Assembly: GCF_009903625.1 (NCBI RefSeq)
Contig: NZ_CP047569.1
Span: 2,140,501-2,204,500, forward strand
Length of the DNA: 64,000 nucleotides
Direction: 5' to 3'
Origin: Microbulbifer sp. ALW1
Lineage (GTDB): Bacteria; Pseudomonadota; Gammaproteobacteria; Pseudomonadales; Cellvibrionaceae
Shown: positions 9,943 through 17,998 of the stretch, in pieces
Layout: every line of letters begins with the position of its first letter
Numbering within the stretch: the stretch's first letter is position 1
Program-made: the position numbers and the translations under genes
Notes under the pieces: generated by a model
Told to the model about the DNA's origin: nothing
The model's input: the letters and a program-made list of their open reading frames with translations, nothing else
The model's database searches: none

Positions 9943-9958
9943 TTCAGGAACTATTCAG
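9943..9958 (+). promoter_or_regulatory. Direct repeat TTCAG-N6-TTCAG, candidate response-regulator site
   Basis: TTCAG at 9943-9947 and 9954-9958 are spaced 11 bp start to start, one helical turn, about 80 bp upstream of the glycine-zipper gene. OmpR-family regulators bind such repeats, and a PhoP-like regulator is encoded 1.1 kb downstream. The assignment is inference from spacing and context. Confidence 0.45.
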
Positions 9959-10038
9959 CCAGCCCTGATTAAAGTGCTCCCATCGGCCGCCATGGCCAGT
10001 AAAACATGCCGCAGGCAGGGTCTAAGGGAGCACGGAAC

Positions 10039-10623
10039 ATGGTTAACTTTCACAAACTCATCAAGCCGCTGGCCTTCGCCGGCCTTACTGCCACACTGGT
10101 AGGCGTCAGCGCCGGCACCGCTGCCGGTGAGAGCGGCTATTACGAGGGCCAGGATGGCTACGACTACGCCATGGTCACCGGCGTCACCCCTGTCTACAAC
10201 GATATCCAGGTCGTTGAGCCCCGCACCCAGTGTTGGGATCAGACCGTTACTTACCAGCAACCTTCTCCTGCGGGCGCTATTATCGGCGGCCTGATCGGCG
10301 CTGCCGTGGGGCGCGATGCCGCTCGCGGTTACCGCCATGGTTGGGGGCGCCGCGGACACTACCACCGTGGCAACAAAGGTGCCGGTATGGTGGCGGGAGC
10401 CGCCGTGGGTGCAGTGGTGGGCAGCGCCATCAGCCGAGGTACGGCACCGGTGCAATACGGCACCCAGCAGCGCTGCCAGGTAGTGGAAGAAGTCAGTAGT
10501 CGTCGGGAATTGGTCGGGTATGACGTAAACTACCGCTACAACGGTCAGGAATATCTAATTCGCACTGACCGCCATCCGGGGGATAGAATCCGGGTTCGAG
10601 TCGACGTCACGCCGGTCCTTTGA
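10039..10623 (+). CDS. Glycine-zipper 2TM-domain periplasmic/outer-membrane protein
   Basis: 194 aa. A signal peptide (LIKPLAFAGLTATLVGVSAG) is followed by a YYEGQDGYDYA stretch and two Gly/Ala-rich helices forming a glycine zipper (GAIIGGLIGAAVG and GAGMVAGAAVGAVVG). A His/Gly/Arg loop (RHGWGRRGHYHRG) lies between them. The C-terminal block YDVNYRYNGQEYLIRTDRHP is typical of this family. The cellular role is unknown; relatives are envelope proteins linked to stress. The ATG at 10039 is preferred over 10006 because GGGAG lies 8 nt upstream. It probably heads the PepSY-regulator-kinase cluster. Confidence 0.85.
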   Translation: MVNFHKLIKPLAFAGLTATLVGVSAGTAAGESGYYEGQDGYDYAMVTGVTPVYNDIQVVEPRTQCWDQTVTYQQPSPAGAIIGGLIGAAVGRDAARGYRHGWGRRGHYHRGNKGAGMVAGAAVGAVVGSAISRGTAPVQYGTQQRCQVVEEVSSRRELVGYDVNYRYNGQEYLIRTDRHPGDRIRVRVDVTPVL

Positions 10624-10664
10624 GGTAGCCCGACCAGCGCTTTGGAAATATCAGGAGCAGTATT

Positions 10665-11048
10665 GTGAAATTCCCAGCTACCCCAAGGTTCGCAAAAGCG
10701 GCGATGGTATTGGTGATCGCCTTGGTGGCCACACTGATTGCCGGGCCTCTTTATGCGGGGCAGCAGGCCGGTGTTCTTCCACTGTCGGCACCCGAGTCGG
10801 TGTTGCGGGTAAGCCTGGGGGGCGAGCGCAGTAAGCCGCAGCTGTTTTCCAGTATTCGTACACAGAACAAAAGCATCTCCCGGGATCAGGCCGCGGCGCT
10901 GGTCAAGCGCCGCTACGGTGGCAAGATCCTGGCCATCAGTGAAGTGCAGCGCAACGGTCGCAGCATGTACCGGGTCAAGGGACTTTCCGATAAAAGCCAG
11001 GTCTATGTAGTGTTTGTGGACAAGCAGAGCGGGCAGATTTCCCGCTAA
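10665..11048 (+). CDS. PepSY-domain secreted protein
   Basis: 127 aa with an N-terminal signal peptide (AMVLVIALVATLIAGPLYA) and a C-terminal PepSY domain (SRDQAAALVKRRYGGKILAI through VFVDKQSGQISR). PepSY domains are periplasmic modules, often found beside two-component genes, and are thought to act as inhibitors or sensors. The start is GTG at 10665 with AGGAG 7 nt upstream. It sits 36 bp before the response regulator, so it is likely co-transcribed with it. It may modulate the kinase, which is a guess from context. Confidence 0.88.
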   Translation: MKFPATPRFAKAAMVLVIALVATLIAGPLYAGQQAGVLPLSAPESVLRVSLGGERSKPQLFSSIRTQNKSISRDQAAALVKRRYGGKILAISEVQRNGRSMYRVKGLSDKSQVYVVFVDKQSGQISR

Positions 11049-11083
11049 GTCCAGGCTGGAAACCGATTAGTAGAGGAAAATTT

Positions 11084-11761
11084 ATGCGCGCATTGCTGGT
11101 AGAAGACGAGCATGTCCTGCGGGAACAGTTGGCGGTGTCCCTGCGCAAGGCGGGTTACACCGTCGATGAGGCGCCGGATGGTGAAGAGGCGTTGTATCTG
11201 GGCCGCGAATATCCCTACGATATCGCGGTCATGGACCTGGGACTTCCCAAAGTCGATGGCATTGCGGTTATTGAGACCCTGCGCAAAGAGGCGCGGCATT
11301 TCCCGATTTTGATTCTCACTGCCCGCGGCCACTGGCAGGAGCGGGTGCGCGGCCTGGAAGCGGGTGGCGATGACTACCTGACCAAACCTTTTCATACCGA
11401 GGAGCTGCTCGCGCGGCTGAATGCCCTAGTACGGCGCTCTGCCGGTTTTTCCTCCCCCACCATCAGCGCCGGCCCCATCGAGCTGGATACCAGTTCCCAG
11501 CGGGTGAATGTGTCCGGCAGCGAGCTGGAGCTTACCTCTTTTGAGTACAAGGTACTGGAATACCTGATGCTGCACCCGGACGAAGTGGTGTCCAAAACCA
11601 CCTTGACCGAACACATTTACGAGCAGGACTGTGACCGCGACAGCAATGTGATCGAAGTGTTTATCGGTCGCTTGCGCAAGAAGCTGGATGCGGCGGGCGG
11701 GGTAAAACCCATTGAAACCCTGCGGGGGCGCGGTTACCGGTTTACCGCTGTTGAAGGCTGA
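11084..11761 (+). CDS. OmpR/PhoP-family response regulator
   Basis: 225 aa. The receiver domain (1-115) has phospho-acceptor Asp 51 in VMDLGLP, Thr 79 and Lys 101 (LTKPF). A winged-helix DNA-binding domain follows (about 128-223, with SNVIEVFIGRLRKKLD and TLRGRGYRF). Closest in feel to PhoP/QseB-type regulators. The start has AGAGGAAA upstream. The kinase gene begins 5 bp after its stop. Probable targets include its own cluster through the TTCAG repeat at 9943-9958. Confidence 0.95.
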   Translation: MRALLVEDEHVLREQLAVSLRKAGYTVDEAPDGEEALYLGREYPYDIAVMDLGLPKVDGIAVIETLRKEARHFPILILTARGHWQERVRGLEAGGDDYLTKPFHTEELLARLNALVRRSAGFSSPTISAGPIELDTSSQRVNVSGSELELTSFEYKVLEYLMLHPDEVVSKTTLTEHIYEQDCDRDSNVIEVFIGRLRKKLDAAGGVKPIETLRGRGYRFTAVEG

Positions 11762-11766
11762 ACCCC

Positions 11767-13329
11767 TTGTTTTCTCGCCTTTCGCGCCGGTGGCGGGCTA
11801 TAGGCCACGCATGGTGGCCTCAGCTCCGTTCATGGCTGTTTATCGCCCGCTCATGGCTGTCTATCATTCGCTCATGGCTGCCTAAATTCCGCTGGTGGCA
11901 CTCCCTTTCCGGCCGTCTCTCGCTGATGGCAACGTTGATCCTGCTGGTATTTCTCGCCGTCCTCTCCGGTGTCCTGGAGCGGGCGTACCGCACCTCCCTG
12001 GACGAGGCCAAGGTGCGGGAACTGCAGTTGCACATTTACACCCTGCTGGCCGTGGCCGAGCCCGATGGCAACACATTGCAACTGCCATTCAACCTGCCGG
12101 AGCAGCGATTCAACCAGCCGGACTCCGGTCTGATCGGTGCTGTCATGGATGCCCGCGGGCGGGTTATCTGGCGCTCCCAGTCGGCCCTGAGCCTGCCGAA
12201 TTTTTCTGCATTACCGCTGCCCCTGCCGCTGCGCCAGGGGCAGGAAGTATTTGCGGAAATCCAATTACCCGACCTCAGTACGCCGTACAGCAGTTTCCGC
12301 CAGGGCATCGCCTGGGGGTTGGACAATGAACTGCAGTTTACGTTTGTGGTACTGGAAGATGCCGGGCCGCTCCACGCCCAGGTACGCCAGTTCAGTAGCA
12401 CTCTGTGGCGCTGGTTGGCGATCGGCGCCCTGGCACTGATCGCTGTGCAGCTATTGGTATTGCGCTGGGGCCTGGCGCCTCTGCGCAGTGTGGCGCACGC
12501 GCTGAAACGGATGCAGCAGGGTGGTACGGATACCTTGCAGGGGCATTTCCCCCGCGAGCTGGTCCCGCTGACAGACAACCTCAATCTGCTGATTGAAAAC
12601 GAACGTCGCCAGCGGGAAAAGACCCGTCACACCCTGGGGGATCTCGCCCACAGTCTGAAAACGCCCCTCGCGGTACTGAAGGGTATGGATATCACCGCCG
12701 ACCCGCAGGGGGCCCAGGCCGCCCTGGCCGAGCAGGTGCAGCGCATGGATGGCATCATCAGCTACCAGCTAAAGCGAGCCGTGGCTACTTCCCCCAAATC
12801 TATTCTGCGCGGCGTTGCTGTTCAGCCCCAGGCCGAGAAAATCCTCACCGCGCTGGACAAGGTCTACCGCAAAAAATCCGTAAACGCAGAGTTAATCTGT
12901 GACGATTCGGTGTTGTTTTACGGGGATGAAGGTGACCTGATGGAAATGCTCGGCAACCTGCTGGACAATGGTTACAAATACGGCGGCGGTAAGCTGCTGG
13001 CGGAAATCTGCAATACCGCTGACCAGCGCGGACTGGAAATCGTGGTCTCCGACAATGGCCCCGGTTTGAGCCAGGCCCAGTGGCAGCAGGTAATACAGCG
13101 TGGCGTGCGTGCCGACCAGCAGCAACAGGGGCAGGGTATTGGCCTTGCCGTGGTGGTGGATATTGTGGAGAGTTACCACGGCCGTATTGATATCCTTCCG
13201 CCGGGGGGAGCCCGCGATCCGCACCTGGCCCGCGATCCGCACCTGGCCCGCGATCCGCACCTGGCCCGCGATCCGCACCTGGCCCGCGATCCGCACCTGG
13301 ACGGCCTCGCGGTGCGAATAATTATTTAA
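11767..13329 (+). CDS. PhoQ-like sensor histidine kinase with repeat-expanded C-terminus
   Basis: 520 aa. Two membrane segments (about 52-70 and 216-233) flank a periplasmic sensor of about 145 residues. The phospho-acceptor is His 295 in GDLAHSLKTPLAVLKG. N-box NLLDNGYKYGG, G1 DNGPGL and G2 GQGIGLAVV are all intact. The start is TTG at 11767 with AAGG upstream; no better start precedes the first membrane segment. Two oddities: a seven-residue motif starting RSWL is repeated three times before the first membrane segment, and residues 482-511 are five exact copies of ARDPHL just before the last strand of the ATPase domain. Confidence 0.92.
   Translation: MFSRLSRRWRAIGHAWWPQLRSWLFIARSWLSIIRSWLPKFRWWHSLSGRLSLMATLILLVFLAVLSGVLERAYRTSLDEAKVRELQLHIYTLLAVAEPDGNTLQLPFNLPEQRFNQPDSGLIGAVMDARGRVIWRSQSALSLPNFSALPLPLPLRQGQEVFAEIQLPDLSTPYSSFRQGIAWGLDNELQFTFVVLEDAGPLHAQVRQFSSTLWRWLAIGALALIAVQLLVLRWGLAPLRSVAHALKRMQQGGTDTLQGHFPRELVPLTDNLNLLIENERRQREKTRHTLGDLAHSLKTPLAVLKGMDITADPQGAQAALAEQVQRMDGIISYQLKRAVATSPKSILRGVAVQPQAEKILTALDKVYRKKSVNAELICDDSVLFYGDEGDLMEMLGNLLDNGYKYGGGKLLAEICNTADQRGLEIVVSDNGPGLSQAQWQQVIQRGVRADQQQQGQGIGLAVVVDIVESYHGRIDILPPGGARDPHLARDPHLARDPHLARDPHLARDPHLDGLAVRIII
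11827..11889 (+). repeat. Three imperfect 21-bp tandem repeats in the kinase gene
   Basis: Units at 11827-11847, 11848-11868 and 11869-11889 share CATGGCTG at the same place and encode RSWLFIA, RSWLSII and RSWLPKF. They fall in the N-terminal cytosolic segment just before the first membrane helix. Confidence 0.85.
13210..13299 (+). repeat. Five exact 18-bp tandem repeats in the kinase gene
   Basis: Five identical copies of GCCCGCGATCCGCACCTG encode (ARDPHL)x5 and keep the reading frame. Perfect identity points to recent slippage expansion; copy number may vary between strains. Confidence 0.97.
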
Positions 13330-13374
13330 GCGGGTTTTGAAGCTCAGTAAACGAATAATAAAAAGGAATTGCCA

Positions 13375-14265
13375 ATGTTCGTTTCTCTCAACTTAGCAAA
13401 GATGTTTTCACCAAGACCTCCCAGTAAGTCGCGGGCCCTGCCTCGCGCATTGATGGGGTTGCTGGTCTCACTTGGCTCCGCGGTGTGCTTGTCGGCAGCC
13501 GTTGGCGTCGAAACCAGTGGGCAGAAATCTCCCTGGCCCGGTGGTGCCGAGGTGGCGGTGGTACTGACCTACGATGACGCCCTCGATTCCCACCTGGACA
13601 TCGCCATTCCCCAGCTGAATGAGCACAAACTGCCGGCTACCTTCTATATCTCGGGTGCGCGACCTTCCATTCGCATGCGTCTGCACGAGTGGCGCCGGGC
13701 TGCCCAGCGTGGGCACGAGCTTGGTAACCATATGCTTTACCACCCCTGCCGAAAATCTCTTTCCAACCGCAGCTGGGTCAAACCCTGGCAGGATCTGGAT
13801 AATTACACCCTGGATCAGTTCGTCGATGAAGTGCAGGCGACTAACAGCATGCTCGAAGCCATCGACGGCAAAAAGCAGCGCACCTTTGCCTACCCCTGTG
13901 GTGACATGACTGCCGGGGGGGAAGATGTGATTCCCGAGCTGAAAAAACTGGTACCCGCGGCACGTTTGTTTTCCGGCGATGGGCAGCATCAAATTAACGA
14001 TCGCGATTTTTACCGCGTGGCATCCTTCGATGGTGCCGAAAAGAGTGCGCAAGAACTGATTCAGGTGGTAGAAGCGGCGCGGGAAAATCACAGCCTGGTG
14101 GGTTTTATGTTTCACGGGGTGGGTGGTGACTACATTACCGTTTCGTCAGAGGCCCATCAGGCATTGCTGGAGCACCTGGCTGCCCACCCAAATCGCTACT
14201 GGGTGGCCACCATGCGCGAAGCAATTGCGCACCTGAAGCGGGAGCAGGCGCGGCAGTCGCTGTAG
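13375..14265 (+). CDS. Secreted polysaccharide deacetylase (NodB domain)
   Basis: 296 aa. A signal sequence (LMGLLVSLGSAVCLSAA) precedes a NodB-type domain. Motif 1 is LTYDDALDSH with the catalytic-base and metal Asp pair, motif 2 is GHELGNHMLYHP (metal His residues), and motif 3 is FAYPCGD. Members remove N- or O-acetyl groups from polysaccharides; the substrate is not predictable here. The frame opens at a TTG at 13369, but the ATG at 13375 with AAGGA 8 nt upstream is better. It is downstream of the kinase and upstream of the dipeptidase on the same strand. Confidence 0.9.
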   Translation: MFVSLNLAKMFSPRPPSKSRALPRALMGLLVSLGSAVCLSAAVGVETSGQKSPWPGGAEVAVVLTYDDALDSHLDIAIPQLNEHKLPATFYISGARPSIRMRLHEWRRAAQRGHELGNHMLYHPCRKSLSNRSWVKPWQDLDNYTLDQFVDEVQATNSMLEAIDGKKQRTFAYPCGDMTAGGEDVIPELKKLVPAARLFSGDGQHQINDRDFYRVASFDGAEKSAQELIQVVEAARENHSLVGFMFHGVGGDYITVSSEAHQALLEHLAAHPNRYWVATMREAIAHLKREQARQSL

Positions 14266-14343
14266 TTGACGAATAACCCCATTTCCCCGAATTCTATTTA
14301 TTGATCTGTTTGTTTATCTATTTAAATATCTATGGAGTACCCA

Positions 14344-15873
14344 GTGAATTTTCGGTCCAAAATTTCGCGGCTTGCGGCGTCGCTGTTGTTCTGCCCTCTG
14401 GCCGCGGTGGCGGGTGTCTCGCCGGTAGCGCAGAGCACCGCCGACTATGCGGTAGATCAGTACGAGGCGGCGATGACCGATACCCTTGCCGATCTGGTTC
14501 AGTTCAAGACGGTGGCGCGGGAAGACCTGCCGCTGGAAAAGAACCCCGAGTTCACCGGTTTCAAACGCACCCTGTGCGACAAGGCCAAGGCGCTGGGCCT
14601 GGAATGTGAAGATCACGGGTATGTGGTGATCGTCGCGCTGGGGCAGGGTGAAGAGAAGATCGGCATTGTCACCCACGGCGATGTGCAGCCGGCCAATCCG
14701 GCCAAGTGGAAGAAGAGTCCGTTTGAGCTGGATCGCACCAGTGAGCCGGGCAAACTGATTGCCCGCGGCAGCGAGGACGACAAGGGGCCCATTGCCACCG
14801 CGCTCTATGCGATGAAGGCGATCAAAGACAAGGGCGTGCCGATGCAGCGGCGGGTGGAGTTGATTGTTTACATGGCCGAGGAATCTGACTGGGCGCCGCT
14901 GGAAGCCTTCCTGAAAGATTACGACATGCCCGCCTACACCATTACCATCGATGCCGATTACCCGGTGGTGACGGCGGAAAAGGGTTGGAGTGAAGTGCGC
15001 ACTACCTTCTCTGAGGCCGCCGTTGCGGACAAGAGCAAGCCCTTCCTGAGCGAATTCCGCGGTGGCTATTTCCGCAGCCAGGTGCCGGACGAGGCCTACG
15101 CCACCGTGGTGCATCCGACTGCCGCGCTGGAAAAAGCGATTCGTGCCCGCGCAGCGAAACATCCGCAGGTGAAATTCGCTTTCGCACACAAGGACGGTGT
15201 GTTGGAGATCAGCGCCCGCGGTGTGGCTACCCATAGCTCCGAGCCGGAGCACGGGGTCAACGCCATTGCTTTCCTGGCAGACGCACTGGGTGGCCACGTG
15301 TGGCCAGCCAACGCGGCGGGCGCCACAGTGCGTTACATCAATGACCTGATTGGCACCGGCATCGTCGCGGAACAATTTGGCGATATCGCCTACCGCGATG
15401 ATTTCATGGGACCGATGACCGCAGCCCTGACCATGGTGAAGGCAGAGGAAAATAAAGAGGAAAATAAACCGGGCCTGACCAGCTATCTGAACCTGCGCCG
15501 CCCCACCGGCAAGACCGCCAAAGTACTGGATGCACAAATTCACACTGCCATCGACACCTGGCAGAAAAAGACCGGTATCCATATGGCCGACGTGAGTGTG
15601 CATCTTGGGGAGCCCTACCGTGCAGATAAGGCGCCGCAGGTGGAGCCACTGCTGCAGGTGTTCCGGCACTTTACCGGAATCAAGGATGCGGGACCGGTGT
15701 CCGTTGGTGGTTCCACCAATGCCAAGCTGTTTCCCAATGCGGTCAGCTTCGGGCCATCGATGCCGGACAAGGCCTACACCGGGCACTCGGAGCACGAATT
15801 CATCACTGCAGACCAGTTGCAGCTGAACCTGAAAATGTACACGGCAATGATGATCGAGATCGCGAATCTCTAA
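14344..15873 (+). CDS. Secreted M20-family dipeptidase (PepV/carnosinase-like)
   Basis: About 509 aa with an N-terminal signal peptide. Metal-site motifs are THGDVQPAN, GSEDDKGPIA, AEESDW and the late TGHSEHEF, which place it in the M20 metallopeptidase family near PepV-type Xaa-dipeptidases. It probably cleaves dipeptides in the periplasm. The ATG at 14332 opens the frame, but it lies in an AT-rich stretch without a site. GGAG at 14333-14336 sits at proper distance from the GTG at 14344, so I favour GTG. A bidirectional terminator follows. Confidence 0.9.
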   Translation: MNFRSKISRLAASLLFCPLAAVAGVSPVAQSTADYAVDQYEAAMTDTLADLVQFKTVAREDLPLEKNPEFTGFKRTLCDKAKALGLECEDHGYVVIVALGQGEEKIGIVTHGDVQPANPAKWKKSPFELDRTSEPGKLIARGSEDDKGPIATALYAMKAIKDKGVPMQRRVELIVYMAEESDWAPLEAFLKDYDMPAYTITIDADYPVVTAEKGWSEVRTTFSEAAVADKSKPFLSEFRGGYFRSQVPDEAYATVVHPTAALEKAIRARAAKHPQVKFAFAHKDGVLEISARGVATHSSEPEHGVNAIAFLADALGGHVWPANAAGATVRYINDLIGTGIVAEQFGDIAYRDDFMGPMTAALTMVKAEENKEENKPGLTSYLNLRRPTGKTAKVLDAQIHTAIDTWQKKTGIHMADVSVHLGEPYRADKAPQVEPLLQVFRHFTGIKDAGPVSVGGSTNAKLFPNAVSFGPSMPDKAYTGHSEHEFITADQLQLNLKMYTAMMIEIANL

Positions 15874-15915
15874 CGTAATCCGATTAAATCATTCCGACGT
15901 TAAAGGCCGTGAATT

Positions 15916-15946
15916 AAAAAGGGACTGAATAATCAGTCCCTTTTTT
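15916..15946. terminator. Bidirectional terminator between the dipeptidase and acyl-CoA dehydrogenase
   Basis: A stem of about 13 bp (AAAAAGGGACTGA at 15916-15928 with the complement at 15933-15945) around ATAA. A run of T on the plus strand and a run of A give a U-tract in either direction. It sits between two convergent genes and probably ends both transcripts. Confidence 0.92.
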
Positions 15947-15964
15947 GTTGCTTCGTTTCCGGCT

Positions 15965-17797
15965 TCAGAACCAGTCCCGCTGCATCTCAAACGGCACCCG
16001 GTTACCGGCGTCCAGTAGTGCCAGTTGCGGCTCGATTTCCGGCAGTTCCCACTCAATATAAAAACGCGCGGCCTGCAGTTTGCCGCGGTAGAAATTCTCT
16101 TCCTCGTCGCTGAGTGCGCTATCTGATTTCAGTTTCTGTGATGCGATGTGTGCCTGGCGCAACCAGATCCAGCTCACGACCACACGTCCAAGGGCATCGA
16201 GGTAGAGAGTGGCATTGGCGAGGCCCAGGTCGGCGTCGGCAGCCATTTGTCCCAGCAGGTTTTCGGTCGTGCTGTTGATGCGGTTAAGGCTGTCCCCAAC
16301 GCATTGGCCCAGCACCTGCAGCTCGGAATCGCTGTCGCAGTCGGTAACGGTTTTGGCGATCTCTGCGGCGAGGTGTTGGTAAGCGGCGAGACCCTTGGCG
16401 GGGACTTTACGCCCGAGCAGGTCCAGTGCCTGGATGCCTTCGGTGCCCTCGTGGATCGGGTTGAGACGGTTGTCGCGGTAGAGCTGCTCCAGGGGGTATT
16501 CACGGATATAGCCGGAGCCGCCAAGCACCTGAATCGCCAGATCGTTGGCTTTTAAACAGTACTTGGATGGCCAGGATTTGACGATGGGGGTGAGCAGGTC
16601 CAGCAGCTCTGCCGCTTGTTGTCGTTCGCCTTCGGTTTCCGCGCTGTGCGTATCTTCGAACAGGGAGGAGGCGTAGAGGCAGAGCGCGAGGCCACCTTCC
16701 ACATAACTTTTCTGCGTCAGCAGCAACCGCCGGACATCCGCGTGCTGGATGATGGGCAGTTGTTTCGACTGCGGGTCGCGGTTGGACGGCAGGCGGCCCT
16801 GTGGCCGCTCTTTGGCATACTGCAACGCATGCTGGTAACCGCGGTAGCCCAGCACGGCAGCGCCAGTGGCAACACCGATGCGCGCTTCGTTCATCAGCTG
16901 GAACATGTAGCTGAGGCCCTTGTGGGGTTCACCCACCAGATAGCCTACCGCACCGCCTTCTTCGCCAAAGCTCAGCACCGTCGAGGTGGTGTTGCGATAG
17001 CCCATTTTGTGTAGCAGGCCCGCCAGCTGTACGTCATTACGGACAGCCAATGCACCATTCCCTATCCCGTCCACGGCCCCATCCTCTGCAGGAATTACCT
17101 TCGGGACCAGGAACAGGGAAATGCCCTTGACGCCCGCCGGAGCACCTTTGATGCGTGCCAGTACCATATGCACGATATTTTCGGTAATGGACTGGTCGCC
17201 ACCGGAAATAAACATCTTCTGCCCGTGAATGCGGTAGCTGCCGTCTTCCGCCGGGGTGGCCGTGGTACGGATATCTGCGAGGGCCGAGCCCTGGTCCGGT
17301 TCGGTGAGCGCCATGGTGCCCGCGTAGCGGCCATCCATCATCGGTGGCAGATAGCGGCTTTTCAGTTCATCGCTGGCGAAGCTGCGCACCAGGTTGGCGG
17401 CTCCCAGGGTAAGAAACGGATAGGCCGCGGTGCCGACGTTGGCGGCGTTGATATAGGCCATGGCCGTGCGCAGGACCACTTCCGGCAACTGCATGCCACC
17501 CTCTTCAAAGTCGTAGTGGGCAGCGAGAAAACCGGCGTCTGCGAACGCCTTCCAGGCCTCGGCAGTTTCGGGTATCAGGGTGACTTTTTCGCCGTCGAAG
17601 GTGGGCTCATGGGCGTCGCCCTTGCTGTAGTGATTGGCGAAGTATTTCTCTGCGATGGCTTTCGCGGTGTCCAGGGTCGCGCTGAAGACTTCCCGGGTGT
17701 GTTCGCGGTAGCGGGGGCGTTGTAGCAGTGCCTCGGTATCGAGAAATTCGTATAGCAGGAACTCGATATCCCGGTCGTTCAGGTACTGCGCGCTCAT
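15965..17797 (-). CDS. Acyl-CoA dehydrogenase, 600-residue DmdC-like type
   Basis: About 610 aa, longer than the usual 380-aa enzyme because of an extra C-terminal domain. This is the architecture of DmdC-type (3-methylmercaptopropionyl-CoA) and related dehydrogenases. FAD and substrate blocks include MALTEPDQGSALADI, KMFISGGDQSITENIVHMVL and VLGGSGYIREYPLEQLYRDN. It oxidises an acyl-CoA at alpha-beta and passes electrons to ETF. The true substrate is unknown; no DMSP genes are near. The ATG at 17797 has GGAG 5 nt upstream and is preferred over the GTG at 17803. Confidence 0.92.
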   Translation of the reverse strand: MSAQYLNDRDIEFLLYEFLDTEALLQRPRYREHTREVFSATLDTAKAIAEKYFANHYSKGDAHEPTFDGEKVTLIPETAEAWKAFADAGFLAAHYDFEEGGMQLPEVVLRTAMAYINAANVGTAAYPFLTLGAANLVRSFASDELKSRYLPPMMDGRYAGTMALTEPDQGSALADIRTTATPAEDGSYRIHGQKMFISGGDQSITENIVHMVLARIKGAPAGVKGISLFLVPKVIPAEDGAVDGIGNGALAVRNDVQLAGLLHKMGYRNTTSTVLSFGEEGGAVGYLVGEPHKGLSYMFQLMNEARIGVATGAAVLGYRGYQHALQYAKERPQGRLPSNRDPQSKQLPIIQHADVRRLLLTQKSYVEGGLALCLYASSLFEDTHSAETEGERQQAAELLDLLTPIVKSWPSKYCLKANDLAIQVLGGSGYIREYPLEQLYRDNRLNPIHEGTEGIQALDLLGRKVPAKGLAAYQHLAAEIAKTVTDCDSDSELQVLGQCVGDSLNRINSTTENLLGQMAADADLGLANATLYLDALGRVVVSWIWLRQAHIASQKLKSDSALSDEEENFYRGKLQAARFYIEWELPEIEPQLALLDAGNRVPFEMQRDWF

Positions 17798-17904
17798 AAC
17801 CACTCCAATTCTTGTTATCTAATAGGCTCGTCTAGTCGACGGTCTAGGGGAATCGGATCAGGGTAGGGAGTGGACCGGAACTCGGCAATGACATATCAGG
17901 TAAT

Positions 17905-17941
17905 GGCCCCGGATATATGTCTCCAATCAGTTTCCGGGGCC
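17905..17941. repeat. 9-bp inverted repeat between glycosyltransferase and dehydrogenase
   Basis: GGCCCCGGA (17905-17913) pairs with TCCGGGGCC (17933-17941) across a 19-nt loop, in the 200-bp gap between two minus-strand genes. There is no T-tract, so it may be a weak terminator or a binding site. Confidence 0.4.
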
Positions 17942-17998
17942 CTAATCAAGGGCTATCGGTCAAGAGTAAAGGGAGGGCGTACAAGAGACGCTCAGTGC

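Noticed and set aside
13210..13299. CRISPR-like array
   Set aside because: The units are directly adjacent with no spacers and sit in frame inside a kinase gene.
14314..15795. A 493-codon minus-strand open frame opposite the dipeptidase
   Set aside because: Shadow of the M20 peptidase, whose metal motifs are intact on the plus strand.
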